Part shown: piece by piece, positions 6,897 through 15,580 of the stretch
Position numbering within the stretch: position 1 is the stretch's first letter
Layout of the letters: every line of letters starts with the position of its first letter
Assembly (NCBI GenBank): GCA_963716215.1
Contig: OY970298.1
Span: 3,658,001-3,722,000 of the forward strand
Direction of reading: 5' to 3'
Source of the DNA: JACVRW01 sp963716215
GTDB taxonomy: Bacteria > Actinomycetota > Thermoleophilia > Solirubrobacterales > Thermoleophilaceae
DNA length: 64,000 nt
Notes under the pieces: generated by a model
Told to the model about the DNA's origin: nothing
Database searches by the model: none
What the model saw: only the letters and a program-made list of their open reading frames with translations
Program-made: the position numbers and the translations under genes

Positions 6897-7526
6897 ATGG
6901 CACGGACAGTCCTGCTGATCGCCTGCGCCTGCGCCGTGGCCGCCGTGGCCCTGGCGGGTCCGCAGAGCGGGCCGGCCGGTCTCGGGGCGGCGCAAGCGGC
7001 GGCGCAGGAGGTGGCTCCGGCCACTCCGGCCGCCCAGCCGGCGCCGCGGCGCTTCCGCGTCGCCTATCAGCGCTGGCGCAGCCGCTTGCGCCACCATCGG
7101 CTGCACGTGGGTCGCAACCTGCTGGCCGTTCCGAGCGGAGAGGCCCGCGTCGCCGAGGAGGCGCCGGCGGGACCGACCAAGCGGGAGCTGCGGCGGTCGA
7201 TCCACCGCATGCAGCGGCGCTGGGGACGCTGGCTGCGCCACGATCCGCAAGGGCGTGCGGTCGCCTTCCAGCGGAAGGTGAGCCGCAAGGTGCCGAGCTG
7301 GGGCCGCGCGCAGCTGCGCGGCATCGCGTGGTGCGAGTCCAAGAACGATCCGCACGCCGTCGGCGGCGGCGGCGCCTATCGAGGCATGTACCAGTTCTCG
7401 GTGAGCACCTGGGCGGTCGTCGGCGGTTCCGGGGACCCGGCTGCGGCCTCACGCGCCGAGCAGACCTGGCGCGCGTGGCTGCTGCTCAGCCGCCACGGCA
7501 GCGGGCACTGGCCCATCTGCGGCTGA
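6897..7526 (+). CDS. secreted Rpf-like (transglycosylase-fold) protein, second copy
   Basis: This 209-residue protein has the same plan as its neighbour: signal peptide (MARTVLLIACACAVAAV), a basic Arg-rich middle part, and a C-terminal Rpf-like domain with WCESKNDPHAVGGGGAYRG (Cys146 and catalytic Glu147), YQFSVSTWAVVGG and a final WPICG. The two domains are close paralogues, so this is probably a tandem duplication. I start it at ATG 6897, with GGAG 10 nt upstream. A GTG at 6888 would overlap the previous stop and is possible. The short gap indicates co-transcription under the same CRP site and leader. Acts on peptidoglycan outside the membrane. Confidence 0.87.
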   Translation: MARTVLLIACACAVAAVALAGPQSGPAGLGAAQAAAQEVAPATPAAQPAPRRFRVAYQRWRSRLRHHRLHVGRNLLAVPSGEARVAEEAPAGPTKRELRRSIHRMQRRWGRWLRHDPQGRAVAFQRKVSRKVPSWGRAQLRGIAWCESKNDPHAVGGGGAYRGMYQFSVSTWAVVGGSGDPAAASRAEQTWRAWLLLSRHGSGHWPICG

Positions 7527-7543
7527 GCATGCGACGCGCCCCG

Positions 7544-7894
7544 CTACGTCTCGCGGCCGTGTGAGGTGATGCCGCCCGGGTTTTGCTCGGTGTCCTCGCG
7601 CTCCAGGCGCTCGAGCGCCTCGCGCTCCTCCACGTCGGGATCGATGCGATCCGCCTCGGCGTGGCGCTCGCGCGCCGTCGCGTCCTCGCGGCGGGCGCGA
7701 GCTGTCAGCTCGTCGGCCTCTGCCCGGGCGCGCTCCGCCTGGGCACTGCCCACCTCGGCCTCGCGTCTGATCTGACCGGCCTCTGCGCGCCGCGTCTCGA
7801 GCTTGCGCTCGCGGCCGCGCCGGCCGAGCAGCGCCACCAGCAAGACGACTATCAGCGCAGCGACGACGATCGCGATGATCACGCCGGCATCCAT
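7544..7894 (-). CDS. small membrane-anchored coiled-coil protein
   Basis: The 116-residue product has one N-terminal membrane helix (VIIAIVVAALIVVLLVALL) with a very short outside end. A charged, Ala/Glu/Arg-rich cytoplasmic tail follows, with the spacing of a long helix or coiled coil (AQAERARAEADELTARAR). ATG 7894 is preceded by a purine-rich GGAGAGGAG, which supports the start. I do not recognise a family function; proteins of this plan are often called membrane-associated or YtxH-like. It converges on the second Rpf-like gene with a 17-nt gap and lies downstream of the leftward lipid operon, 54 nt after the aminotransferase stop. Confidence 0.75.
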   Translation of the reverse strand: MDAGVIIAIVVAALIVVLLVALLGRRGRERKLETRRAEAGQIRREAEVGSAQAERARAEADELTARARREDATARERHAEADRIDPDVEEREALERLEREDTEQNPGGITSHGRET

Positions 7895-7948
7895 ACCTGC
7901 TCCTCTCCTCGCTTCGCCTATCGCTACCCACTGCGAGCGCCGATATCC

Positions 7949-9082
<1,134 letters not shown>

Positions 9083-9097
9083 GGAGGGCGGCGGATC

Positions 9098-11197
9098 CTA
9101 CGTCGAGCCGGCGGCGCTCTCCTCGGGGTCCAGCTCCTTCAGCTCGCGCTTGAGCACCTTTCCGGTCGCGTTGCGCGGCAGCTCGTCCAGGAAGACGATC
9201 TCGCGCGGCACCTTGTACCGCGCGAGGTTCTTCTTCACGTACTCCTTGAGCTGGTCCTCGTTGACCTCCCTGCCGCGCTCGAGCACCACGAACGCGCGCA
9301 GGCGCTGGCCGAAGTCGCGATCGTCGACGCCGAGCGCCGCCGCCTCGGAGACGGCGTCGTGGCGGGCCAGCAGATCCTCGACCTCCTTCGGGAACACGTT
9401 CTCCCCGCCGGACACGATCATCTCGTCGTCGCGCCCCTCCACGAACAGGCGCCCGGCCTCGTCGAAGCGGCCGACGTCGCCGGTGGCCATCAGCGCCCCG
9501 ATCACGTCCTTGGTGCCGCCGCCCGTGTAGCCCTCGAACAGCATCTCGTTGCCGACGAAGATGCGCCCGGTCTTGCCTGTGGGCACCTCCAGGCCAGCCT
9601 CGTCGTAGAGCCTGACCACCGTGCCGCGCGGCGGCTTGCCGGCCGTGCCCGGCGCCGCGCGCATGTCCGCCGGTGTGGCGATCGAGGCCCAGGCGACCTC
9701 GGTCGAGCCGTACAGGTTGTAGAGCGTGTCGCCGAAGGCGTCCATCCAGTCGTTGGCCAGGTCGCCCGGCAGCGCGGAGCCGCTGGCCGCGACCACCTTG
9801 AGCGAGGACGTGTCGTACTTGGAGCGGACCTCCTCGGGCAGCTCCATGATGCGCTGCATCATCACCGGCACCACCACGAGCGACTCGCAGCGGTAGCGCG
9901 CGATGTCGGCCAGGCACTGCTCGGGATCGAACTTGCGCCGCAGCACGTAGGTCGAGCCGAGGATCAGCCCGAGCGTGAAGTGGGCGAAGCCCCAGGAGTG
10001 GAACAGCGGCGCGGCGATGTAGGCCGTGTGGCGCGCCTTGAGCGGGATCCGCTCGAGCAGCGACACGGCGGGGTCAAGCGACTGCGGGTTGGAGCGCGAC
10101 GCCCCTTTGGGCGCGCCGGTCGTGCCGCTCGTGAGGATCACGGCGCGACCTTCCTGGGAGGGCGGCACCACGTCGCCCGGGTCGCCGGCGGCGATCAGCT
10201 CGTCGATCGTCGGGTCGTCGCAGGTGTCGGAGTCGTGCCAGGCGACGATGCGTTTGCGCCCCTTGCCGGCCTCGGCCAGCAGGCCGGCGAACTCCTCGTC
10301 GTAGATGATCGCCCGCGGGCCCTCGCGCTCGACCACCTCGGCCAGCTGCGGCCCGGCGAACGCGGTGTTCAGATAGAGCGAGTTGGCGCCCAGCTTCGAG
10401 GTCGCGAAGGTGGACTCGACGAAGCCCCGGTGGTTGCGGCACATGATGCCCACGCCGTCGCCCTCCACCACGCCGAGGTCGGAGAGCGAGTGAGCCAGCG
10501 CGTTGGTGCGCGTATGCATCTCCGCGAATGTGACCGTGCCGAGCTCGTCGACCACGGCGGGCTCGTTGGGGAACCGCTCCGCGAGGGCGATCGCGCCGGC
10601 CGCCGGGCTGCGCCCCCAGCGCATCATGGTCTGCAGGAACCTCACGAGCCGGTCCGGCCGCATCGGCCGCACCACGCCCGCGTCGATCAGGACCTTCACG
10701 CTGCCGAGCTGGTACGCCACCCGGCCCGGGATGCTCATGCCTTCGCTCATCTCTGCTGGTCCTCCTTCGATCTCCGCCTTGAGATTCTGAAGGGTCCGCT
10801 CGAGGTTCCCAGCCACCATCGGCTTGGACACCTGCTCCGAGACGCTCCCGAGCAGGCCGCCGGGCGCGTCGTAGGCGAGGCGGAGCGTGACCCGTGTCCG
10901 TTGGTCGTCGGTCTCGCGCAGGCGCCATCGCAGGCGCTGGTCGATGCCGGTGACGCTCGTCCAGGCGAGGTCGGCGGGCTCGTCGAACTCGACGATCTCC
11001 ACCAGCCCGCCCACATCGGCCGACCCGACCCTCAGGTTGATCGAGTAGCGCGCCCCGATCCCGCGCTCGGGGCTGTCGCCGCGGCGCTCGAGCCGGGACA
11101 CCCCGTGCATGAAGCGCGGGTACAGGCAGGGGTCGGAGATCAGCGCCCAGAGCTCGTCGCGCGAGGCGTCGATGACGGTGGTCTTCTCGACCCTCAT
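9098..11197 (-). CDS. SRPBCC-domain / acyl-CoA synthetase (adenylate-forming) fusion
   Basis: The single 699-codon frame joins two proteins. Residues 1-148 are a START/SRPBCC (polyketide-cyclase-like) lipid-binding domain. Residues about 150-699 are an ANL-family acyl-CoA synthetase with VILTSGTTGAPKGAS (P-loop), NLYGSTEVAWAS, MATGDVGRF, DEMIVSGGENVFPKEVE and the catalytic Lys in PRNATGKVLKREL. It should activate a fatty acid with ATP and CoA. Just before Met150 (ATG 10750) there is a GAAGGAGGA ribosome site 10 nt upstream, so a shorter synthetase may also be made. Its ATG overlaps the stop of the acyltransferase gene by 4 nt. A natural fusion or a lost stop codon are both possible. Confidence 0.88.
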   Translation of the reverse strand: MRVEKTTVIDASRDELWALISDPCLYPRFMHGVSRLERRGDSPERGIGARYSINLRVGSADVGGLVEIVEFDEPADLAWTSVTGIDQRLRWRLRETDDQRTRVTLRLAYDAPGGLLGSVSEQVSKPMVAGNLERTLQNLKAEIEGGPAEMSEGMSIPGRVAYQLGSVKVLIDAGVVRPMRPDRLVRFLQTMMRWGRSPAAGAIALAERFPNEPAVVDELGTVTFAEMHTRTNALAHSLSDLGVVEGDGVGIMCRNHRGFVESTFATSKLGANSLYLNTAFAGPQLAEVVEREGPRAIIYDEEFAGLLAEAGKGRKRIVAWHDSDTCDDPTIDELIAAGDPGDVVPPSQEGRAVILTSGTTGAPKGASRSNPQSLDPAVSLLERIPLKARHTAYIAAPLFHSWGFAHFTLGLILGSTYVLRRKFDPEQCLADIARYRCESLVVVPVMMQRIMELPEEVRSKYDTSSLKVVAASGSALPGDLANDWMDAFGDTLYNLYGSTEVAWASIATPADMRAAPGTAGKPPRGTVVRLYDEAGLEVPTGKTGRIFVGNEMLFEGYTGGGTKDVIGALMATGDVGRFDEAGRLFVEGRDDEMIVSGGENVFPKEVEDLLARHDAVSEAAALGVDDRDFGQRLRAFVVLERGREVNEDQLKEYVKKNLARYKVPREIVFLDELPRNATGKVLKRELKELDPEESAAGST

Positions 11198-12045
11198 CCG
11201 ATCACCGGCAGGCGCCGCTCGGCCTGCAGCGCGGTGAGCGTGCGCTGCATCCGGTCGACGATCATGTCGTAGGCCTCGTCCACCTCCAGCTCCGCGACGT
11301 CGATCGGCTCGAGCACCTGGACGGTGATCTTCGCCGGCAGCGGGATGTGGCCGAGCATGTCACCCACGTTGACGATCCAGGGCAGGGAGAGGGAGATCGG
11401 CAGCACCTTGAGGCGGAACATGCGATCCAGGCCGAACAGCCGCGCCAGCCCCTCGCCGCGGCTGAGGAACAGGGCCGTCTCCTGACCGCCCACCGACACC
11501 ACCGGCACGATCGGCACGCCCTTCTGGCGCGCCAGCCTGATGAAGCCCTTGCGGCCGCCGAAGTCGACGGTCGCGGATTCCCAGGAGGGGCGGTGCACCT
11601 CGTAGTCGCCGCCGGGATAGACGAGCAGCGCGGCCCCGCGGTCGAGCGCGCGCTCGGCGTTGCGCGGGGTAGCGGCGACGGTGCCGTACTTGCGCAGCCA
11701 ACCGAGGCCGGGCATCGACAGGACGAGGTTGTGGGCGAGCTGGTAGAAGCGCCGCTCGACCCCGAAGTAGGTGCTGAAGGCGAGCGTGAACACACTCGTA
11801 TCCGGGGTCAGGTTGCCGCCCGAGTGGTTGCCCACCAGCAGCGCCGCCCCCTCCTCCGGGATGCGTTCGAGGCCGCGCACCTCGGCGCGGAAGTAGAGGC
11901 TGGCGAGGATCCACAGCCGCGGCAGCGTCTCGCGGATGTAGTCGGGATCGCGTTCGTCGAGGTCGGCGGCGGGCACGCGCCGCTGCGCCTGCTCGGCGAC
12001 CGCGGCGAGGGCGCGGGCGGGCAGGTCCGCTCCCGGGATGCTCAC
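11194..12045 (-). CDS. lysophospholipid acyltransferase-like protein (MGAT-like LPLAT)
   Basis: This 283-residue acyltransferase has the LPLAT pattern: LLVGNHSGGNLTPD with the catalytic His, LVYPGGDYEVHRPSW (the glycerol-binding PGG block), GFIRLARQKGVPIVPVVSVGG, and a final helical segment. The PGG block and spacing are of the DGAT2/MGAT-like subgroup rather than classical PlsC. It transfers acyl groups to a glycerolipid or other lipid alcohol at the inner membrane face. It sits between the patatin gene (22 nt upstream) and the acyl-CoA synthetase (4-nt overlap), so its acyl-CoA supply is probably encoded next door. The exact acceptor is unknown. Confidence 0.85.
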   Translation of the reverse strand: MSIPGADLPARALAAVAEQAQRRVPAADLDERDPDYIRETLPRLWILASLYFRAEVRGLERIPEEGAALLVGNHSGGNLTPDTSVFTLAFSTYFGVERRFYQLAHNLVLSMPGLGWLRKYGTVAATPRNAERALDRGAALLVYPGGDYEVHRPSWESATVDFGGRKGFIRLARQKGVPIVPVVSVGGQETALFLSRGEGLARLFGLDRMFRLKVLPISLSLPWIVNVGDMLGHIPLPAKITVQVLEPIDVAELEVDEAYDMIVDRMQRTLTALQAERRLPVIG

Positions 12046-12067
12046 GCAGGCCCCGACCCAGGCACGG

Positions 12068-13177
12068 TCAGGCCGCCTTCGCCCGCTCCGCGCGCCGCGC
12101 CGGTCGCAGGTCGGGCCAGCTCGAGGGCGGCCCCTCCGGGCGGCGGATCTTGTGCGGCTCGCCCTGCGGGAGACCTTCGAGCCGCTCGAGCACCTGCGGC
12201 CGTTGCAGTTGGGCGCGCACCGTGCGCGTGGCGGTCTCGATCACCTGCTGGCGACGGCTCGCGCTCATCAGGTTGCGGCCCATCGCCTTGTGGTCCTCGG
12301 GTGTCGGCTCGATCAGCAGGACCTCGGTGCCGAACCGGCGCACCTTGCCGGCCTCGTGAGCCACTCGCCGGCCGTTGGCCTGGCGGCTGAGCGTGCCGAG
12401 CCAGTCGCGCGGATCGAGCGGGCCGAGGCGCAGCGAGCCGCCCGAATCCTCCTTCGGCAGCTCGGTGCCCGACGAGAGCGGGTTGAGGCAGATCACGAGG
12501 TCGAGGCCGCGGCCGGCGAGCAGGTCGAGGCTCGAGGCCGAGCACACGCCACCGTCGACGTAGCGGCGGCGCCCGAGCCGGACCGGCCGGTAGAAGCCGG
12601 GGATCGCGCACGAGGCGGCCACGGCGTCGGCGATCTCGACATTCGGCGCGTCGAGCCGTCCGAACGGGATCCGGCGGCCGGTCTGGTAGTCGCAGGCCAC
12701 CGCCCAGTAGTTGGGGTGGTCGACCCAGCGCTCCGGCACCGCGCGGCTGACCAGGTCCCGCAGCGAGTCGGTCGAGACGACCCCCGCCGGCAGCCAGCCG
12801 GCAACGATCTGAAGCGGGGTGTGGCCGAGCGGGTTGGATAGCGCGGTGAGCGCCATTCGCAGCGAGCCCGGGCCGAGCGGAGGCAGGCCGCGGTGCACGC
12901 GGAAGACGGCCCCGGCGGCGCGGTCGGCCTCGCCGGCCGGGCTGCCGTCGGCGGCGGTGACGCCCTCGAAGGTCTCGCCGGCCGAGTGGGCGACCATGAA
13001 CCAGGGCGGAACGCCGGCCGCGGTCAGGACGCCGATCATGGAGCCCGCGGAGGTGCCGACGATGAACTCGGCGCTGCCGGGGTCCCAGCCGGTCTCCTCG
13101 GCGATGGCGTGCAGGCCACCGGTGAGCCAGGCGCCACCGAGCACGCCACCGGCGCCGAGCACCAGGCCGACCCTCAC
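12068..13177 (-). CDS. patatin-like phospholipase
   Basis: A 369-residue acyl hydrolase with the patatin catalytic dyad: GAGGVLGGAWLTGGL (oxyanion loop), IVGTSAGSMIG (GxSxG nucleophile Ser) and the Asp of RRYVDGGVCSASSLDLL. It has no signal peptide, so it acts in the cytoplasm or at the inner membrane face. Patatins deacylate phospholipids or triacylglycerols. As first gene of the operon with an acyltransferase and an acyl-CoA synthetase, it would feed free fatty acids into reactivation. Start is GTG 13177. Upstream lies a gene-free region of about 300 bases that holds tandem and palindromic repeats. Confidence 0.9.
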   Translation of the reverse strand: MRVGLVLGAGGVLGGAWLTGGLHAIAEETGWDPGSAEFIVGTSAGSMIGVLTAAGVPPWFMVAHSAGETFEGVTAADGSPAGEADRAAGAVFRVHRGLPPLGPGSLRMALTALSNPLGHTPLQIVAGWLPAGVVSTDSLRDLVSRAVPERWVDHPNYWAVACDYQTGRRIPFGRLDAPNVEIADAVAASCAIPGFYRPVRLGRRRYVDGGVCSASSLDLLAGRGLDLVICLNPLSSGTELPKEDSGGSLRLGPLDPRDWLGTLSRQANGRRVAHEAGKVRRFGTEVLLIEPTPEDHKAMGRNLMSASRRQQVIETATRTVRAQLQRPQVLERLEGLPQGEPHKIRRPEGPPSSWPDLRPARRAERAKAA

Positions 13178-13270
13178 GCGGCAGCCCTCGACGCGACGTT
13201 CATGGGAACCGGATTACCCGCACAGCGGGCCCTACACGCGCGGTGCATGAGATTTCCAGCCTATTCGCGC

Positions 13271-13336
13271 GGGCGGCGTGGAGCGCCGGGTTGGGCGGCG
13301 CGTAGCGCCGGGTTGGGCGGCGCGTAGCGCCGGGTT
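13271..13336. repeat. tandem repeat, three 22-bp units
   Basis: Three head-to-tail 22-bp units (13271-13292, 13293-13314, 13315-13336). Units 2 and 3 are identical and unit 1 differs at two bases. Each unit holds a small palindrome, exact as GGCGC-GTA-GCGCC in units 2 and 3. The array sits in the gene-free stretch upstream of the patatin operon. No coding frame is supported across it. Confidence 0.85.
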
Positions 13337-13422
13337 GGGGCCTCTTCGCGCTGCGAGGGCGCCATTCGCTTAACAGCAGCGACTAGGGGCGGCCTGGGGG
13401 ACACATCCGCCCACCTCTCTGT

Positions 13423-13467
13423 CGCTTGTCGAGAAATACCCCGTGGGGGTCGGTAACTCGACAAGCG
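13423..13467. repeat. 45-bp palindromic element, copy A
   Basis: Perfect 11-bp inverted arms CGCTTGTCGAG (13423-13433) and CTCGACAAGCG (13457-13467) flank a 23-nt centre that itself pairs as ACCCC/GGGGT. It lies just past the end of the small membrane gene at 13474 and upstream of the patatin operon. Confidence 0.85.
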
Positions 13468-13473
13468 CCCGGC

Positions 13474-13686
13474 TCAGCCCGGACGCTTGTCGAGAAACTT
13501 CCGGATAGCGGCAGAAACTCGACATGCGCGCGCCCGCGCCGCCACCGCCAGCGCCCCCGCCGTCCAGGCGAGCGCCACCAGCGCCATCGGCAGGCCGAGC
13601 AGGTCGCGGGCCACGAAGCCGAGGCCCGCTCCTGCCGCGATCGCGCCCCACGCGATCGCCGCCAGTCGATTGACCCGCCCGATCAC
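13474..13686 (-). CDS. small membrane protein following the TadE-like gene
   Basis: The 70-residue protein has two hydrophobic helices (LAAIAWGAIAAGAGLGFVA and MALVALAWTAGALAVAA) separated by a short loop, then a basic tail. GTG 13686 overlaps the TGA of the upstream gene (GTGA), so the two are translationally coupled. The last 18 or so codons are made of repeat copy B, giving the tail ACRVSAAIRKFLDKRPG; the protein may have gained this tail when the repeat inserted. I do not recognise the family. A longer frame reaching 13821 is a shadow of the TadE-like gene. Confidence 0.65.
   Translation of the reverse strand: MIGRVNRLAAIAWGAIAAGAGLGFVARDLLGLPMALVALAWTAGALAVAARARACRVSAAIRKFLDKRPG
13484..13528. 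repeat. 45-bp palindromic element, copy B (inside a coding 3' end)
   Basis: Arms CGCTTGTCGAG (13484-13494) and CTCGACATGCG (13518-13528), one mismatch, again around exactly 23 nt. It is 16 nt from copy A, in the same orientation, and forms the 3' end of the small membrane gene. Confidence 0.85.
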
Positions 13687-14135
13687 CCGAAGAAGAACTC
13701 CCACGGGTTCAGGCACTCGTTGACGATGTCGAGCGCCTCGTCGACCGGCAGGGCCTCCCGCGGCGTTAGCGGATGCTCCAGGTCGTAGCGCCAGCGCCGG
13801 TAGCCGAGGCAGACGATCCACGCATGCTCGGCGATGCCCACCACGCGGCCGCCGCCCCTTGGCAGCGCGCCCAGCCCAGCCTTGTCGAGGCGCGGGCCGC
13901 GCGGACGAGCATCAGGCGGTCTGACGGCGCGCGGCCGCCGCCGCACCTCCGCACCGCCGCACAGGTCCCGCGCCGCGCACGTGATGCGGTGCGCCACCGC
14001 CTCGCCCAGCCCCGACCCGCCCTTGGCCGTCTCCCCGACGCCCGCCAGCAGCGCCCCGAGCACCAGCGCCACGCCCGCAACCAGGCCGATCCACTCGACC
14101 GTCGCCTGCCCGCTTTCCCTGCTCCCATCAGACAT
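13683..14135 (-). CDS. TadE-like / pilus-assembly-type membrane protein
   Basis: The 150-residue product opens with SRESGQATVEWIGLVAGVALVLGALLAG. This GQATVEW motif before a single membrane helix is typical of TadE/TadG-like and Flp-pilin-related exported proteins of actinobacteria. The rest is an Arg/Pro-rich linker and a C-terminal part with CLGYRRWRYDLEHPLTPREALP. I start at ATG 14135, with TACGGT 7 nt upstream, not at an ATG 32 codons earlier, because the motif normally sits near the N-terminus. It overlaps the next small gene by 4 nt. There are no tad ATPase or other pilus genes in the window, so its role is open. Confidence 0.7.
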   Translation of the reverse strand: MSDGSRESGQATVEWIGLVAGVALVLGALLAGVGETAKGGSGLGEAVAHRITCAARDLCGGAEVRRRPRAVRPPDARPRGPRLDKAGLGALPRGGGRVVGIAEHAWIVCLGYRRWRYDLEHPLTPREALPVDEALDIVNECLNPWEFFFG

Positions 14136-14142
14136 CGCGGCG

Positions 14143-14148
14143 ACCGTA
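14143..14148 (-). promoter_or_regulatory. putative -10 box (TACGGT) for the TadE-like gene
   Basis: Minus-strand TACGGT ends 7 nt before ATG 14135. No ribosome site is visible. Confidence 0.4.
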
Positions 14149-14272
14149 CGAACCGTCGGCGCACGCGTGGGGGCTCGAATGCGACAAGCCGCCACCCAAA
14201 GGCGAACAAGCGCAGAGTTTTGCCTTAACACGCACTTAATCCAAGCTCAACAGCCCCCTATTCCTCCGAGCC

Positions 14273-14302
14273 TTGACAGAAAGCCCACCGTCCTGAGAGG
14301 GT
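14273..14302 (+). promoter_or_regulatory. putative promoter of the ROK-sugar operon
   Basis: TTGACA (14273-14278), a perfect -35, is 18 bp from GAGGGT (14297-14302), a weak -10 that ends 7 nt before GTG 14310. The mRNA would be leaderless. The rest of the 174-base divergent gap is relatively AT-rich but shows no clear operator palindrome. Confidence 0.45.
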
Positions 14303-14309
14303 CCCGAGC

Positions 14310-15527
14310 GTGGCGACGAGCCCCGGGTCTGGCTCCGGCTCTTTGAGCTCCCTGCGTGAGTTCAACCGCTTGCGCATCGTGGACTTCCTGCGGATCAACG
14401 GCACCGCGAGCCGCGCGGAGCTGGCGCGTCGCACCGGGCTCTCGCGCTCCACGGTCTCCACGCTCGTGGCCGACCTTCAGCGCCGGGGCCTGGTCGTCGA
14501 GCGCGCCGGCCAGTTCGCCGGGGAGGGGCAGCCCGGCCGCCCGGCCGCGCTGCTCGAGCTCGACCCCTCGGCCGCGGCCGCCGTCGGCGTGGACTTCGAC
14601 CACGACAAGGTGCGCGTCGCGGTCTCCGACCTGTCGCGCACCGTGCTCGCCGAGGCCACCGAGCCCTTCGACGTCGACCACGACGCGCAGGGGTCGCTGG
14701 ACCTCGCCGCGCGGCTGATCGAGCAGGTCATGCAGGAGGCCGAGCTGGAACGCGACCGCCTGCTCGGGGTGGGCGTTGCCCTGGCCGGCCCGATCGACCA
14801 CGACGTCGGCACGCTGCACCCCTCGGACGTGCTGCCCGGCTGGGCCGGCGTCGACGCCGCCGACGAGCTGGAGAAGCGGCTCGGTACGCCGGCGTACGTC
14901 GACAACGACGCCAACCTCGGCGCGCTCGCCGAGGTGACGCTCGGAGCCGGGCGCAACGCACGCTTCGCCACGTACGTGTCGATCTCCTCGGGAATCGGCG
15001 CCGGCATCATCGTGGACGGCCGCCCCTACCGCGGCCACCGCGGCACCGCCGGCGAGATCGGGCACGTGGTCGTGGATCCGCAGGGACCGATCTGCCGCTG
15101 TGGCAACCGCGGCTGCCTTGAGACGCTGGCCTCCGCGCCGGCGCTGTTGCGGCTGGTTCAGGCGAGCCGCGACGAGGAGCTGACAGTAAGGCAGGTGATC
15201 GAGCTCGCCCGCGGGGGCGACGCGGGCTGCAGGAGGGCGATCGCCGACGCAGGGCAGGTAGTTGGAGGAGTAGTTGCCGGACTGGTCAACCTGTTCAGTC
15301 CCGAGATGGTCGTTATCGGGGGAGATCTCGGGGAAGCAGGTGACCTACTGCTCGACTCGCTGCGAGAGGCCGTGCGCAGGGACGCGCTACCGGCGGCGGC
15401 GAGTGAGCTCAAGGTGGTAGCGGGAGAGCTCGGCGAGCGGGCCAACCTGCTCGGCGCGCTCGCGCTCGTGCTCATGCAGTCCGAGCACGAGGTGGCCGCC
15501 CGCGTGGCCGGGAGCGCGGCCGCATGA
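14310..15527 (+). CDS. ROK-family transcriptional regulator
   Basis: This 405-residue protein joins an N-terminal winged helix (residues about 15-75: RIVDFLRINGTASRAELARR, then TGLSRSTVSTLVADLQRRGL) to a ROK sugar-kinase-like domain. The ROK part shows YVDNDANLGALAEVTLGAG, EIGHVVVDPQGP and the zinc motif CRCGNRGCLE. ROK repressors of the NagC/XylR type bind a sugar and release DNA. It directly precedes, and probably controls, a XylFGH-type transporter operon, 53 nt from the binding-protein gene. Start is GTG 14310, preceded by a promoter-like TTGACA. Confidence 0.92.
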   Translation: MATSPGSGSGSLSSLREFNRLRIVDFLRINGTASRAELARRTGLSRSTVSTLVADLQRRGLVVERAGQFAGEGQPGRPAALLELDPSAAAAVGVDFDHDKVRVAVSDLSRTVLAEATEPFDVDHDAQGSLDLAARLIEQVMQEAELERDRLLGVGVALAGPIDHDVGTLHPSDVLPGWAGVDAADELEKRLGTPAYVDNDANLGALAEVTLGAGRNARFATYVSISSGIGAGIIVDGRPYRGHRGTAGEIGHVVVDPQGPICRCGNRGCLETLASAPALLRLVQASRDEELTVRQVIELARGGDAGCRRAIADAGQVVGGVVAGLVNLFSPEMVVIGGDLGEAGDLLLDSLREAVRRDALPAAASELKVVAGELGERANLLGALALVLMQSEHEVAARVAGSAAA

Positions 15528-15580
15528 CCGGTAGGCGAGTAACCCCCAAACGAATCCCCAAGCAACAGGAGGAGAGGAAC

